The position numbers and the translations under genes are program-made. The notes under the pieces were generated by a model, which was given only the letters and a program-made list of their open reading frames with translations, was not told the DNA's origin and did not search any database. From JACKAQ01 sp965227145 (GTDB lineage Bacteria > Calditrichota > Calditrichia > RBG-13-44-9 > J075): a stretch of DNA of 64,000 nucleotides. Positions 1-9,906 of the stretch are shown in pieces. Within the stretch, counting starts at the first letter, position 1; each line of letters opens with the position of its first letter. The stretch is taken from contig OZ245730.1 in the NCBI GenBank assembly GCA_965227145.1, forward strand, positions 4,836,001 through 4,900,000, given 5' to 3'.

Positions 1-141
1 GACTGTGTAATAACGCAAATACTGTTTTCCGGTTAATACAACTTTGATATCATCCGGCGAAACCGGACGATCGGTTTGCTCTGCCCTGCACAAAGCGCTG
101 TTGGCTAATTCACGCGTATCGATAATTTGAATAGCGTTCAT
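1..141 (-). CDS. N-terminal fragment of an unrecognised protein (runs off the window)
   Basis: Only the first 47 codons lie in the window; the gene continues leftward past base 1. The frame is open from an ATG at 141, and a good ribosome binding site (AAGGAG, 8 bases upstream) supports that start. The peptide begins MNAIQIIDTRELANS and has no signal peptide or membrane segment in the visible part. I do not recognise the family. A 13-bp perfect dyad over the likely promoter (184-217) suggests transcriptional control. The coding call rests on the start context alone. Confidence 0.55.
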   Translation of the reverse strand, partial: MNAIQIIDTRELANSALCRAEQTDRPVSPDDIKVVLTGKQYLRYYTV

Positions 142-183
142 AACTTGTACTCCTTACTTATTTGAAATGAATATGTATTGTGT

Positions 184-217
184 ATCCAACTCAAATTTGT
201 CAACATTTGAGTTGGAT
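184..217 (-). promoter_or_regulatory. Perfect 13-bp dyad overlapping a -35-like box, candidate operator
   Basis: ATCCAACTCAAAT (184-196) and its exact reverse complement (205-217) flank an 8-base spacer. Read leftward, the spacer contains TTGACA (203-198), a perfect -35 hexamer for the gene starting at 141; no strong -10 hexamer follows at 17 bases. A repressor bound to the dyad would cover the -35. It is not followed by a T-run, so a terminator is unlikely. The identity of the regulator is unknown. Confidence 0.5.
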
Positions 218-551
218 TTAAATGCGAGCATTCTTACATTTATCAACGAACTAACTTTTTTTAGTGTATTTCCGTTCACTCATATAATACCATTTCCAAT
301 CCTTTTTGTCAAGCAAAAAATGCAAAAATAGTGTATTTATGTCCACCGTTTTATTTGACATTTCCAACCCTTTTATTTTCAATAAGTTGCGAAATCGCTT
401 TTTCGGAATTATTCTGAACCCGGCGCTAAACTTTCCGTAAAATCTGCTAATGTGCGGCTTTTTGTGGGCTACTTATGGCGGCCGTTGATTAAAATCCTTG
501 AGTACCGTACATTGATGTGTCAGGTAAAAAACCAACGCCGGGTCATGTTAA
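218..551 (+). promoter_or_regulatory. AT-rich intergenic region with a weak promoter candidate for the sensor kinase
   Basis: No coding frame is convincing here. TTGACA at 355-360 is followed 17 bases later by TTCAAT (378-383), a possible sigma-70-type promoter for the kinase starting at 552, although this leaves a long leader. The nonamer TAGTGTATT occurs twice, at 262-270 and 329-337. No clear ribosome binding site precedes 552. Nothing else is recognisable. Confidence 0.25.
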
Positions 552-3500
552 ATGGAATATCGTAAACAACTGCTCATCGTCGATGACACCGCCAGCCGTG
601 AAAACGATTGGCGACAATTATTGGATGGCTCAAATTTCGATCCGCTGTTGATAGAATCCAGCCGCGAAGCATTGGCTCATCTCGAAAACAGCTTGACCGA
701 TATCATATTGATAAAACTGAACTTACCGCGCATTGACGGCGTAAGTTTCATTCGCATGTTTCGCAAATTGAATCGTCCGGTACCGATTGTTGTTTTTACG
801 GATGAACCCGATATTCCCCAAACTGTCGCGGCAATGAAAGCCGGTGCCAGCGATGTAATTTTATCTGCTGAGTTGTCCGACCGATTGCCGGCGATTTTGA
901 AAAATGCGATCAAAACATCCAAATCTGAAAATGATGGCGGTGATACGACGGAAAATGTGGTAATCCGGGAGCTGGAGCGCAAAACGTATTCGCTGGCGAT
1001 GGGCAATATTGCCATGCTCGAAATGCAGGAAAAACTGGAAGCCAAAAATGCGGAGTTGAACAGCGTGCTCCGCGATTTTTCGCGAAGCCGTGAAAATCTT
1101 CAGGCGATATTGGACATCTCCCCAACGGCGATAATCATGGTCAATGAATCAGATCGGATCATCGCATACAACAAACGCGTGTTGCAATATTTCGGCATCA
1201 AAAACGAGTCCGTCAACAATTGCCGATTTGATGATTTTCTGAACACAATTGCCCCAACTTTTAACCATTTCGATTCATTCAAAAAAACAATTGAGCAGCC
1301 GGAACACATGCTCAAACCGGAGGAATTTGCTCAACTGGCACGGCTCTCCGATTTTCAGCGGCATGTTTTCAGCCTGTCGCATCCGGTTACCCGGATGATT
1401 GTGCCGTTTTTGACCTATCCCGAACCGTTTGGCGAAGGGAAACGCTGCCGAATTTATACGTTTATGGACGTTACCGAATTACGGCAGGCAAACGCCATGT
1501 TGCATGCCATTGTGGATGCATCGCCATTGCCATTTATTGTGAGTCGATTGAGTGATGGTGAAATTTTGTATGCCAATAAACCACTCGCCGATCTGGTGGG
1601 CAGAGAGCCGCACGAGGCGATTGGCATGAAAACGCTAAACTTTTACACAAACGAATCGGATCGCATCGACGTCATTAATAAAATCAAAAAAAACAAACAG
1701 TTGCGAAATCACGAAGTGTTGATTCGCAAAGCCGATGGCAGCAACGCGTGGATGAGTTTTTCGCTGGTGGTTACCGAACTGGACGGCGAAGAGGTGATCA
1801 TCGGTGGGTTGTATGATATCGACGTTCGGCGACGCGCAGAGGAAGCGTTGATTGAAAGCGAGGAGCGGTTCCGGCAACTAACTGAAAACATTCGCGAGGT
1901 TTTCTGGATTCACGATGTGAAAAGCGGCAAACCGCTTTATTTGAGTCCGGCGTATGAAAGCATCACCGGATTGGACCGCAATGCAATGACAGAGCACCTC
2001 GGCGCGTTATTGAACATTATTCACCCGGATGATCGCCTGCGAATCAACACAGCGATGCAAAAGCAAATCACCGGTGAATTTGATGAGGAATATCGCATCA
2101 TCAAACCGAATGGCGAAGTGCGCTGGATTCGTGAACGCGCGTTTCCCATCCACAATGAAGACGGCGAAGTGGTGCGAATTTGCGGCGTATCGGAAGATTT
2201 TACCGAACGGAAATCCGTCGAAAATGCGCTGCGCCAATCCGAAGAAGCACTGCGAACGATTTTCAATGCATCGTACGATGCAATCATTATTCACGATGAA
2301 TACGGCAAAGTGATCGACGTAAACGATAAAATGTTGTGGCTTTACGGCGTCAGGCGGGAAGAGGCGCTGCGAATGTCCGTGCCGTCATTTAATTCCCAAA
2401 AAGATACCACACTGGAAAAGCTGTACGAGCTGTGGAAAGAAGTGATGGATGGCAAACCGCAATTTTTCGAATGGGTTGCGCGGCGTCCGGGAGATAAAAC
2501 AACTTTCACGGTGGAAGTTTTTCTGCAGAAAATCCCGTATAACAACCGGCAGGTGATTCTCGCGAATATCCGTGATATCACTGCTCGCAAAAGGTCGGAA
2601 GAAAACCTGCTGCTCTACCGAAAAATTTTTGACAACTCCAACGACCCGATTTCGATCATCAGCGCAAACAACACCATTGCGCACGTTAACCCGGCGGTAA
2701 CAAATTTGTTCGGTTTCACGCCGGAGGAAATGCAGGGAAAAAGTCCGGGTATTTTTATCGGCGAAGATGTGGTAGCCAGCATCCTCCACAGTAAGCCAAC
2801 GGAGACGCCGGGCATCCGGAAAGAGATTCGTTTTACCAACAAATTTGGCAAAGAAGTTATCATCGAATTAAGCGGATTCCCGATTTTTAACGATGAAGGC
2901 AAACTGATTTACCGGGTGGGCATTTCGCGGGATATTACCGAACGAAAACGGGCGCAGGAAGCGCTGCAAAATGCCCACGACAAACTGGAAATTCGCGTAA
3001 AAGAACGCACCGCTGCGCTGGAAGCTGCCAACCGGAGCCTGCAAAAAAGCGAGGAACGCAACAGCGCATTGCTGAATGCCATTCCCGATCTGATGTTCCG
3101 GATGCAAAAAGATGGCACATATCTGGACTATCATGCGCCAAAAGACAGCGATTTGGCGATTCCGCCGGAAGCGGTCATCGGCAAAAACCTGCGGGACACG
3201 ATGCCGCAGCAGCATCTGAAATTGGCATTTCGCAAAATTCACGAAACCATCGCCAGCAACGAATGGCAATTATTGGAATACGATATGCCACACGACGATC
3301 ACACCCATTATTTTGAAGCACGGATTGTCAAAAGCGGCGAAGATGAGGTGATTTCCATCGTGCGGGATATTACCGAACGGAAACAATCGGAAAAAGCGCT
3401 CAAACGCGCTCACGAACAATTGGAGCAACGGGTAAAAGAGCGCACGGCGGAGCTGGAAACCGCAAATCGTCATTTGCGGGAAACCCAAACACAGCTGATC

Positions 3501-4253
3501 CAAACCGAAAAAATGGCAACGCTGGGCATGCTGGCTGCGGGCGTGGCTCACGAAATTAATACGCCGGTCGGAGCGATCAGCAGCATGCACGACACCCAAA
3601 CCCGGGCGATGGAAAAACTGAAAGTGCTGATCGAAAAAGAATCACCTAACTTGTTTGAAAACAGTGCGATAAGCCGTATCGTAAAATTGATTGACGATGC
3701 GCAGAAAATCATCGGGAACGGCACGGATCGCGTTACAAATATCGTAAAACAATTGCGGCGCTTTGCCCGGTTGGATGAAGCGGAACTGAAAGAAGCCGAT
3801 ATTCACGAAGGCATCGAAGACACGCTGCAACTGATCCGGCATGAAATAAAACACCACATCACCGTTGTGAAAGAATTTGGCGATGTTCCACCGATTTCAT
3901 TTTACCCGAGCAAACTCAACCAAGTGGTTTTGAATCTTGTGATGAACGCGAAACAAGCCATTTCCGGCGACGGCACGGTAACCATCAAAACCTGGCACGA
4001 AAACGGGCAGGTGTTCATCAAAATCAGCGATACGGGCAGCGGTATTCCCGCCAAAAATTTACCCAAAATTTTTGATCCCGGCTTCACAACCAAAGGCGTG
4101 GGCGTCGGTACCGGACTCGGTTTATCAATTGTTTACCGAATCATCACGGAAGACCACCGGGGCAGCATTCAGGTTGAAAGCGAGGTTGGCAAAGGCACCG
4201 TTTTTACCATCAGCATTCCCGATAATCTGGATGAAATATTAAACCACAAATAA
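552..4253 (+). CDS. Multi-PAS sensor histidine kinase with an N-terminal degenerate receiver domain
   Basis: 1233 aa, no signal peptide or membrane segment, so predicted cytoplasmic. Residues about 1-125 are a receiver fold: the acidic pair (VDD) and the Thr of VFTD are present, but the phospho-acceptor position in ILIKLNLP is Lys instead of Asp and the conserved Lys is missing too. About six PAS-like segments follow (roughly 180-315, 316-435, 439-560, 564-685, 686-805, 837-945) with coiled-coil linkers rich in KERTAELE-type heptads. The HisKA H-box is GVAHEINTP with phosphorylatable His1000. The HATPase domain has N-box VLNLVMNAKQAI, DTGSGIP and GTGLGLSI. The kinase core looks active and the receiver looks like a pseudo-receiver. 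No partner response regulator is nearby. A GNAT gene follows 14 bases later. Confidence 0.9.
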   Translation: MEYRKQLLIVDDTASRENDWRQLLDGSNFDPLLIESSREALAHLENSLTDIILIKLNLPRIDGVSFIRMFRKLNRPVPIVVFTDEPDIPQTVAAMKAGASDVILSAELSDRLPAILKNAIKTSKSENDGGDTTENVVIRELERKTYSLAMGNIAMLEMQEKLEAKNAELNSVLRDFSRSRENLQAILDISPTAIIMVNESDRIIAYNKRVLQYFGIKNESVNNCRFDDFLNTIAPTFNHFDSFKKTIEQPEHMLKPEEFAQLARLSDFQRHVFSLSHPVTRMIVPFLTYPEPFGEGKRCRIYTFMDVTELRQANAMLHAIVDASPLPFIVSRLSDGEILYANKPLADLVGREPHEAIGMKTLNFYTNESDRIDVINKIKKNKQLRNHEVLIRKADGSNAWMSFSLVVTELDGEEVIIGGLYDIDVRRRAEEALIESEERFRQLTENIREVFWIHDVKSGKPLYLSPAYESITGLDRNAMTEHLGALLNIIHPDDRLRINTAMQKQITGEFDEEYRIIKPNGEVRWIRERAFPIHNEDGEVVRICGVSEDFTERKSVENALRQSEEALRTIFNASYDAIIIHDEYGKVIDVNDKMLWLYGVRREEALRMSVPSFNSQKDTTLEKLYELWKEVMDGKPQFFEWVARRPGDKTTFTVEVFLQKIPYNNRQVILANIRDITARKRSEENLLLYRKIFDNSNDPISIISANNTIAHVNPAVTNLFGFTPEEMQGKSPGIFIGEDVVASILHSKPTETPGIRKEIRFTNKFGKEVIIELSGFPIFNDEGKLIYRVGISRDITERKRAQEALQNAHDKLEIRVKERTAALEAANRSLQKSEERNSALLNAIPDLMFRMQKDGTYLDYHAPKDSDLAIPPEAVIGKNLRDTMPQQHLKLAFRKIHETIASNEWQLLEYDMPHDDHTHYFEARIVKSGEDEVISIVRDITERKQSEKALKRAHEQLEQRVKERTAELETANRHLRETQTQLIQTEKMATLGMLAAGVAHEINTPVGAISSMHDTQTRAMEKLKVLIEKESPNLFENSAISRIVKLIDDAQKIIGNGTDRVTNIVKQLRRFARLDEAELKEADIHEGIEDTLQLIRHEIKHHITVVKEFGDVPPISFYPSKLNQVVLNLVMNAKQAISGDGTVTIKTWHENGQVFIKISDTGSGIPAKNLPKIFDPGFTTKGVGVGTGLGLSIVYRIITEDHRGSIQVESEVGKGTVFTISIPDNLDEILNHK

Positions 4254-4267
4254 ATCTGTCAACATCG

Positions 4268-5065
4268 ATGATCACAATAACAGCAATCGATAAATCCAAA
4301 TTTTTCAAAGGTTTGGCAAAGGAATATTATCGCCAGTTGAACACGCCGCTGGACGGCATGTGGGAAACCGCGTATATTTCCAATGCCAATCAATGGCAAA
4401 TGAATTTCGGCACGGAAATCGCCGGATATTTTTGTGTGGATGCGAACCGCAGCCTGCTGGTGTTCAATCTGTTTAAACGATTTTGGGCACATGCGAATGC
4501 CATTTTCGATCATTTGCTGGCAATGAATTTGTTCGACAGCGCCGTGGTCAACACCGGCGATTCGCTGTTGTTATCGCTGAGCATGGAACGCCAGCACCAC
4601 GTCAGCGTGATTGCCTATTTATTTGAAGATTTCCAGAAAATTAAACCGGAAATCAACGGATTTGGGAAGCTTGAATTCCGGCAGGCGATTCCGGGAGAGG
4701 AGATAAAAACCGAGCTGTTTTTCCAGAAAAGCCTGTCCGTAAAAACCTCGTTCCGGGCGTTCGTGGATAATCTGATCAGCAAAAAACAGCTCTATTTTTT
4801 GTTCGATAATGAAAAACTCATCGCCACCGGCGAATTGCGCAAAAGCGCGTCGCAACCAAAATATGCGGATTTGGGGATGATTGTCGATCCCGAATATCGC
4901 AATCGCGGCGTCGGGCGATATGCGTTAACATTATTAAAATCAAAGTGTTATCAACGAAAACGAATCCCAATTTGTTCAACCGAAACTGATAATTTCGCCT
5001 CCCGAAAAGCGATTGAAAACGCCGGATTTATCAGCCGGCATCGGTTGCTGGCTGTTGCATTTTGA
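4268..5065 (+). CDS. GNAT-family N-acetyltransferase
   Basis: 265 aa, cytoplasmic. The C-terminal half (about 135-265) has the GNAT acetyl-CoA loop in VDPEYRNRGVGRYAL, preceded by the usual beta strand (YADLGMIV) and followed by ETDNFASRKAIENAGF, the typical motif B end. The first 130 residues form a separate domain I do not recognise, perhaps a substrate-recognition domain. It starts 14 bases after the multi-PAS kinase and probably shares its transcript. The substrate cannot be told from the sequence. Confidence 0.75.
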   Translation: MITITAIDKSKFFKGLAKEYYRQLNTPLDGMWETAYISNANQWQMNFGTEIAGYFCVDANRSLLVFNLFKRFWAHANAIFDHLLAMNLFDSAVVNTGDSLLLSLSMERQHHVSVIAYLFEDFQKIKPEINGFGKLEFRQAIPGEEIKTELFFQKSLSVKTSFRAFVDNLISKKQLYFLFDNEKLIATGELRKSASQPKYADLGMIVDPEYRNRGVGRYALTLLKSKCYQRKRIPICSTETDNFASRKAIENAGFISRHRLLAVAF

Positions 5066-5149
5066 CCGTTTTGGACGTATTTTTACCGGCTGTTTCGCAA
5101 TATTAAATGGATTTATTCTTTATCAATTATCCTTTTTCCAAATGAAAAA

Positions 5150-7108
5150 ATGTTACAAATAAAATCTCTGAAATACATTATTGGCGGGCGCGAACTGCTG
5201 CGGGACATCAACTGGATTATCAATCCGGGGCGGCATATTGCGCTGATCGGGCCGAACGGCACCGGCAAAACCACGTTATTGCGTATCATCAGCGGTGTGC
5301 TCCGCGCAGATGACGGCGAGATGGTCAAACCGAACGAATACCAGATCGGTTATTTGCCGCAGGAAGAAATTTCGCTGGCGATGAACAACATTCTCGAAGG
5401 CGTCATCAAAGGGCATCAAAAATTACTGGCGATGCAAACGGAAATCGACCGGCTGCACAGCGAACTGGCGGCAAATCCCAAAAATACCGAACAGGTGATG
5501 AACAAACTGAGCATCATCGAAGAGCAGTTCCGACATTTGGGCGGTTACCGGCTGGAGTCAGACGCCAAATCGATTTTGGCAGGATTGGGTTTTGCCGAAA
5601 GCGATTTTCATCGCCCGTTGGGGGATTTCAGCGGCGGCTGGCGGATGCGGGTGTATCTCGCGCGATTGCTGCTGCAACAGCCGGATCTGCTGCTGCTGGA
5701 CGAACCGACCAACCACCTCGACCTCGAATCGCTGGAATGGCTGGAAGGGTATCTCAAACAATTTCCCGGCAGCATCATCACGGTTTCGCACGACCGCTTT
5801 TTTATCGATCGCATCGCGGATGAAATTGCCTCACTGGAGCAGGGAAAGCTGGTGATTTATCCCGGAAATTATCAACAATATGAAGTGAAAAAAGCCGAAC
5901 GCGAAGCGCTGCTGATCAAAAAATATGAGGAACAAAAAGAGGAACGGGAGCGCATTCAGCGATTTGTTGACCGTTTCCGATACAAAGCCACAAAAGCGGC
6001 ACAGGTGCAAAGCCGTGTGAAAATGCTCGAAAAAATGGAAACCATCGAGCTGCCGGAGCCGCCGTCAACCATTTCGTTCAACATCCGGGTGGAAACCCAC
6101 AGCTACAAAGATGTGCTGCACATGAACAATTTGTGGTTCAAATATAGCGATGACTGGGTGTTGCGGGATGTAAATCTCAGCCTGTATCGCGGCGAAAAAG
6201 TGGCGCTGGTGGGCGTTAACGGCGCGGGAAAAACCACTTTAACCCGGTTGATTTTTCAACAATTGCAGCCACAAAAAGGAAAAGTGCACATCGGCGAAAG
6301 GGTGCAAATGGGCTATTACGCCCAGCATCAGGTGGACACGCTCAATCTGAACGCCACTGTTTTTGAAGAAGTGGAAGCAACGGTTGCGGATGCGCATCGC
6401 CCTAAATTGCGCGACATACTCGGCGTTTTCCAGTTCAGCGGCGACACAGTGGACAAACCGATTCACGTGCTTTCCGGCGGTGAAAAAGCGCGGGTTTCGC
6501 TGGCGAAAATCCTGCTCTCGCCAGTCAATTTTTTAATTATGGACGAACCGACTAACCACCTCGATATCGCATCGCAGGCAGCGCTGGAAAAGGCACTCAG
6601 CGCGTACGACGGTACATTGCTGCTCATTTCCCACGACCGATATTTTCTGGATAGCATGGTTACCAAAGTGATCGAATTGAAGGATGGCGGGTTGCGCCAA
6701 TTTGAGGGGAAATATTCGGATTATCTGGAAAAGCGCAAAAGTCACACGCTGCCATCGGCGATTCCCCAAAAGCAATCCCAACCGGAAAACGTAACAGATT
6801 CCGGGATTTACAAATCCAAAGAGCAAAAACGCCGCGAAGCCGAAGCCCGGCAGGCCATCAGCAAAGAGCGCAAAAAGTTGCAGCAAAATGTGGAAGAATG
6901 TGAGAGCAATATCGAATCGCTGGAGAGCGAAAAAGCGGAAATCGAAGCTGCGCTCGGCGATCCGTCAACTTACGCCGACGGGGCCAAAACAGCCGCGCTG
7001 CAAAAAAGATATGCCGAAGTTAAGCAATTATTGGATGAGGCATTGGCAGCGTGGGAAGTTGCACACGAACAGCTGGAAACCTTGCTCGCGCAGTTAGACT
7101 CGGAGTAA
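5150..7108 (+). CDS. ABC-F family ATPase (Uup/EttA-like)
   Basis: 652 aa with two ATP-binding cassettes and no membrane segments, the ABC-F layout. Cassette 1 has Walker A GPNGTGKTT near residue 34, signature FSGGWRMRVYLA and Walker B LLLDEPTNHLD. Cassette 2 has Walker A GVNGAGKTT near 354, signature LSGGEKARVSLA and Walker B LIMDEPTNHLD. The linker between them is charged and helical (P-site tRNA interaction motif region). The tail from about 555 is a coiled coil as in Uup. ABC-F proteins act on ribosomes; Uup and some relatives also affect DNA or 50S assembly. It is probably a housekeeping translation factor. The stop lies one base from the convergent HNH gene. Confidence 0.92.
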   Translation: MLQIKSLKYIIGGRELLRDINWIINPGRHIALIGPNGTGKTTLLRIISGVLRADDGEMVKPNEYQIGYLPQEEISLAMNNILEGVIKGHQKLLAMQTEIDRLHSELAANPKNTEQVMNKLSIIEEQFRHLGGYRLESDAKSILAGLGFAESDFHRPLGDFSGGWRMRVYLARLLLQQPDLLLLDEPTNHLDLESLEWLEGYLKQFPGSIITVSHDRFFIDRIADEIASLEQGKLVIYPGNYQQYEVKKAEREALLIKKYEEQKEERERIQRFVDRFRYKATKAAQVQSRVKMLEKMETIELPEPPSTISFNIRVETHSYKDVLHMNNLWFKYSDDWVLRDVNLSLYRGEKVALVGVNGAGKTTLTRLIFQQLQPQKGKVHIGERVQMGYYAQHQVDTLNLNATVFEEVEATVADAHRPKLRDILGVFQFSGDTVDKPIHVLSGGEKARVSLAKILLSPVNFLIMDEPTNHLDIASQAALEKALSAYDGTLLLISHDRYFLDSMVTKVIELKDGGLRQFEGKYSDYLEKRKSHTLPSAIPQKQSQPENVTDSGIYKSKEQKRREAEARQAISKERKKLQQNVEECESNIESLESEKAEIEAALGDPSTYADGAKTAALQKRYAEVKQLLDEALAAWEVAHEQLETLLAQLDSE

Positions 7109-7109
7109 T

Positions 7110-7430
7110 TCACTCCGGATTTTCATCCGTTTTCTTTTTCTCTTCTGCCAATTTCCTGAGGATGATTTCTGCAGGTGTGAGGTGATTTTTTTCATTATTG
7201 CAGGATTTACAGCAGGGAACCACATTGCCTTTCACCGAACGGCCGCCGCGGGAAACCGGCACAATGTGATCCATTGTCATTTCCTCCGGCGGAACAATGT
7301 TGCCACAATAATGGCATTTGCCATCGGCAATTTGGCGTTTCCACCACTGGCTCCGTTTTAAATCCTTCGCTTTTTGCTTTTCCCGGGCAACGTGCCCGGC
7401 ATCTTTGTTGATTGAAATCCAATCGCTCAA
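7110..7430 (-). CDS. Small HNH endonuclease
   Basis: 106 aa. A zinc-binding pair CHYC and a second pair in CCKSC flank the HNH core TMDHIVPVSRGG, then NVVPCCKSCNNEKN. This is the stand-alone McrA/5-mC-type HNH fold with its catalytic His present. The N-terminus is basic (KAKDLKRSQWWKRQ). It starts 20 bases after the rsmB stop, so it is probably cotranscribed with that gene. Stand-alone HNH genes can be DNA-repair, restriction or selfish nucleases, and nothing here separates these options. Confidence 0.85.
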   Translation of the reverse strand: MSDWISINKDAGHVAREKQKAKDLKRSQWWKRQIADGKCHYCGNIVPPEEMTMDHIVPVSRGGRSVKGNVVPCCKSCNNEKNHLTPAEIILRKLAEEKKKTDENPE

Positions 7431-7450
7431 AATGTAACTCCCATAAAATC

Positions 7451-8821
7451 TTAACTTGCAGCATTTCCTTTTTTACGCAACCGCACAGCAAACGATCCAT
7501 CTGTTTGGTGGCGGTGCGGAAACGTGCGCACGGAATAGCGGTCCCACAAATAATGTTGCGGCACATCTTTCCGCAAATCGTCTTTCACAAATTCCGGGTG
7601 GGCAGCTAAAAATTCGTCCACGGTATCCTCGTTTTCGCGCTTTTCGATGGTGCAGGTGCTGTAAACGATCACACCGTTATCTGCAAGAGCTGCGGCAGCA
7701 GCATCGAGCAGGCTGAGCTGCAATTTGTGCATATTTTCGATATCTTCCGGCAGGCGCTTCCATTTCAGATCCACCCGTTTGTTGATCACCCCGAAACCGG
7801 AGCAGGGCGCATCCAGCAAAATTTTATCAAATTTGATATTCAACGGCAGGTTCAATCCGTCCCCGTTGATCACTTCCGCGACGGTTACGCCCAACCGGTC
7901 CAGATTGTCTTTCAACGCTTTGGCACGCGGTGCGTGTTTTTCCAGATCAACCAGCAACCCCTGATTTTGCATAAATTCGCTGATAAACGCGCTTTTGCCG
8001 CCAGGTGCGGCGCACATATCCAAAATCCGTTCGCCCGGTTGCGGGCGGAGTAGCCGAACGGGAATGCCGGTGCTCACATCCTGCACAGAAACCTGCCCGT
8101 TGCGCAGAAAATCCAGTTTCCGGAATTCCGAAAAATCGTCGATCCAGATAAATTCCGGAAAATCGGGGTTGCGTTCGTATGTTACATTTTTTTCATTCAT
8201 TTCCGCAAACAGCGCATTTTCATCAGTTAACAGCAAACGATTGATGCGGATGGCAATCCGCGGACGGGCGTTATTCGCTTCGCAAAGCGCCATGGTATCA
8301 TCAACGCCCCATTGTTCAACCCAGCGCTGGATCAGCCACGCCGGATGCGACAGCGTTACGCAAAGCCGTTCGATATAGCCAAGTTGCATTTCCTGATATT
8401 CCAGTTTTTTCTGCTGACGCAAAAAATTGCGCAAAATAGCGTTCACCAGATTGGCGGTTTTCTGGTTGTATTTGCTTTTGGCAATTTCCACCGCTTCGTT
8501 CAAAATGGCGTACGCCGGAATGCGATCCAGATAAATCAGTTGGTAAATCGAAGCCCGCAGGTTGTTTTTTACATCGGGAATCAGGTTGTCGTATTCGCCG
8601 ACATACAGCTGGTTCAAATTCCAGTCCAGCCGGAATCGCCAGCGCAACACGCCGTTCACCACTTCGGTGATCAGCGCACGGTCTTCATCGCTGTAGCTGT
8701 TAATTTCGCGATCCAACAGTTTGTCGGTGTAAGATTGGCGGGTATCAACCCGGGTCAGAATGTCTACAATTTTGTTACGTGCGCTCGATTGTGAGCCAAT
8801 GTTCTCGTTAGAGTTTTCCAT
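7451..8821 (-). CDS. rsmB: 16S rRNA (cytosine-967-C5)-methyltransferase RsmB
   Basis: 456 aa, the usual RsmB length. The N-terminal third is a NusB-like RNA-binding helical domain (DRALITEVVNGVLRWRFRLD). The Rossmann methyltransferase core has the SAM loop DMCAAPGGKS, motif IV DAPCSGFG with one active-site Cys, and motif VI STCTIEKRENE with the catalytic Cys. The enzyme methylates C967 of 16S rRNA in the cytoplasm. The ATG at 8821 starts the NusB domain at the expected distance. It heads a two-gene unit with the HNH gene. Confidence 0.93.
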   Translation of the reverse strand: MENSNENIGSQSSARNKIVDILTRVDTRQSYTDKLLDREINSYSDEDRALITEVVNGVLRWRFRLDWNLNQLYVGEYDNLIPDVKNNLRASIYQLIYLDRIPAYAILNEAVEIAKSKYNQKTANLVNAILRNFLRQQKKLEYQEMQLGYIERLCVTLSHPAWLIQRWVEQWGVDDTMALCEANNARPRIAIRINRLLLTDENALFAEMNEKNVTYERNPDFPEFIWIDDFSEFRKLDFLRNGQVSVQDVSTGIPVRLLRPQPGERILDMCAAPGGKSAFISEFMQNQGLLVDLEKHAPRAKALKDNLDRLGVTVAEVINGDGLNLPLNIKFDKILLDAPCSGFGVINKRVDLKWKRLPEDIENMHKLQLSLLDAAAAALADNGVIVYSTCTIEKRENEDTVDEFLAAHPEFVKDDLRKDVPQHYLWDRYSVRTFPHRHQTDGSFAVRLRKKGNAAS

Positions 8822-8966
8822 TTGTTGCCAATTGTATTGGGTTTATGAAGTCCTTTTACTGTATGCATTGCGCATGGGTTCCGGTCGATTTTTCACTGAC
8901 GGAACCGAATAATTTGAGGGCGAAAATCAATAATTACAGGTAATTATAAAATTACGTCGCGTGACA

Positions 8967-9848
8967 TCAATGTTCGTCGCGTTTGACAACCAAAACCGGG
9001 CAGCTTGCCCACCGGACCACTTTTTCCGCAGTTCCGCCAATCTGAATATATTCCAGCCCGGTTAATCCGTGAGTGGAAATAATCATCACATCGAAAGATT
9101 TGCAGAGATTTACAATTTCTCTATGAACCACGCCTTCGGTAACAACAAAGTCTTCAATGTAGCTTTCATCAACGGTGTCTGCAACAAATTCGCGAAGATT
9201 TTCAACAATGGATTGTTGAAGTGAAGGTTCGATTTCAAATATTGATTCTTCTTCGGCAGAACTGAATGAGGGATAATTTTCCTGCTCGATGACGTGCATA
9301 AAAACAATTTTTGCGTTGTGATGTTTTGCGAATGAAATTGTGTATTCCAACGTTTTTTGGGAATGTACCGAAAAATCCAGCGGCGCCAAAATGCGTTTGA
9401 AACGAATATTTTGCAACGCCTGCGGGATGGTTAAAATCGGCACGGATGAAAAACGGACCATTTTTTCGACAACGCTGCCCTGCACAAAAAACCGGAATCC
9501 GGTTTGACCGTGAGTGCCCATCACTACCAGATCGTGCGGGTGATCCTGCAAATATTCCTGCAGGGAATCGACCGGCGAAACACCGGTTATCAAAATGAAG
9601 GAAACGTCCTGTATTTCTTTTTCGAACTTGTCGCCGTATTGCACCTGAAATTGCTGGCGAATAAAAGCGTTTTGTTTTTCCAGCACATTTGTTTTCCGGC
9701 TATCGCCAACGGTGCCATGCGGGGTGACAATAATATGGATCAGTGTAACTGATGCGCCATACCGGCGCGCAATTTTCCGGGCAGCTTCGACGGACTTTCG
9801 GGAAAATTCGCTGAAATCAACCGGGACAAGTATTTTCTGAATTTCCAT
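8967..9848 (-). CDS. Tandem-domain universal stress protein
   Basis: 293 aa made of two UspA domains (about 1-145 and 148-293). Domain 1 has the ATP-binding pattern G-x2-G-x9-G-S (GTHGQTGFRFFVQGS). Domain 2 has the same spacing but a Ser replaces the first Gly (STHGLTGLEYIQIGG). Both start with the usual VDFS or LDFS strand-end motif. The protein is soluble. It lies downstream of citrate synthase but is separated from it by a terminator-like hairpin, so it probably has its own promoter. The role is stress survival by family knowledge only. Confidence 0.9.
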   Translation of the reverse strand: MEIQKILVPVDFSEFSRKSVEAARKIARRYGASVTLIHIIVTPHGTVGDSRKTNVLEKQNAFIRQQFQVQYGDKFEKEIQDVSFILITGVSPVDSLQEYLQDHPHDLVVMGTHGQTGFRFFVQGSVVEKMVRFSSVPILTIPQALQNIRFKRILAPLDFSVHSQKTLEYTISFAKHHNAKIVFMHVIEQENYPSFSSAEEESIFEIEPSLQQSIVENLREFVADTVDESYIEDFVVTEGVVHREIVNLCKSFDVMIISTHGLTGLEYIQIGGTAEKVVRWASCPVLVVKRDEH

Positions 9849-9906
9849 GGCTTTGTCTTTTTCGCGTCAATGCAAAAAATACACTCCAATTGCCGGCATT
9901 ACAACC

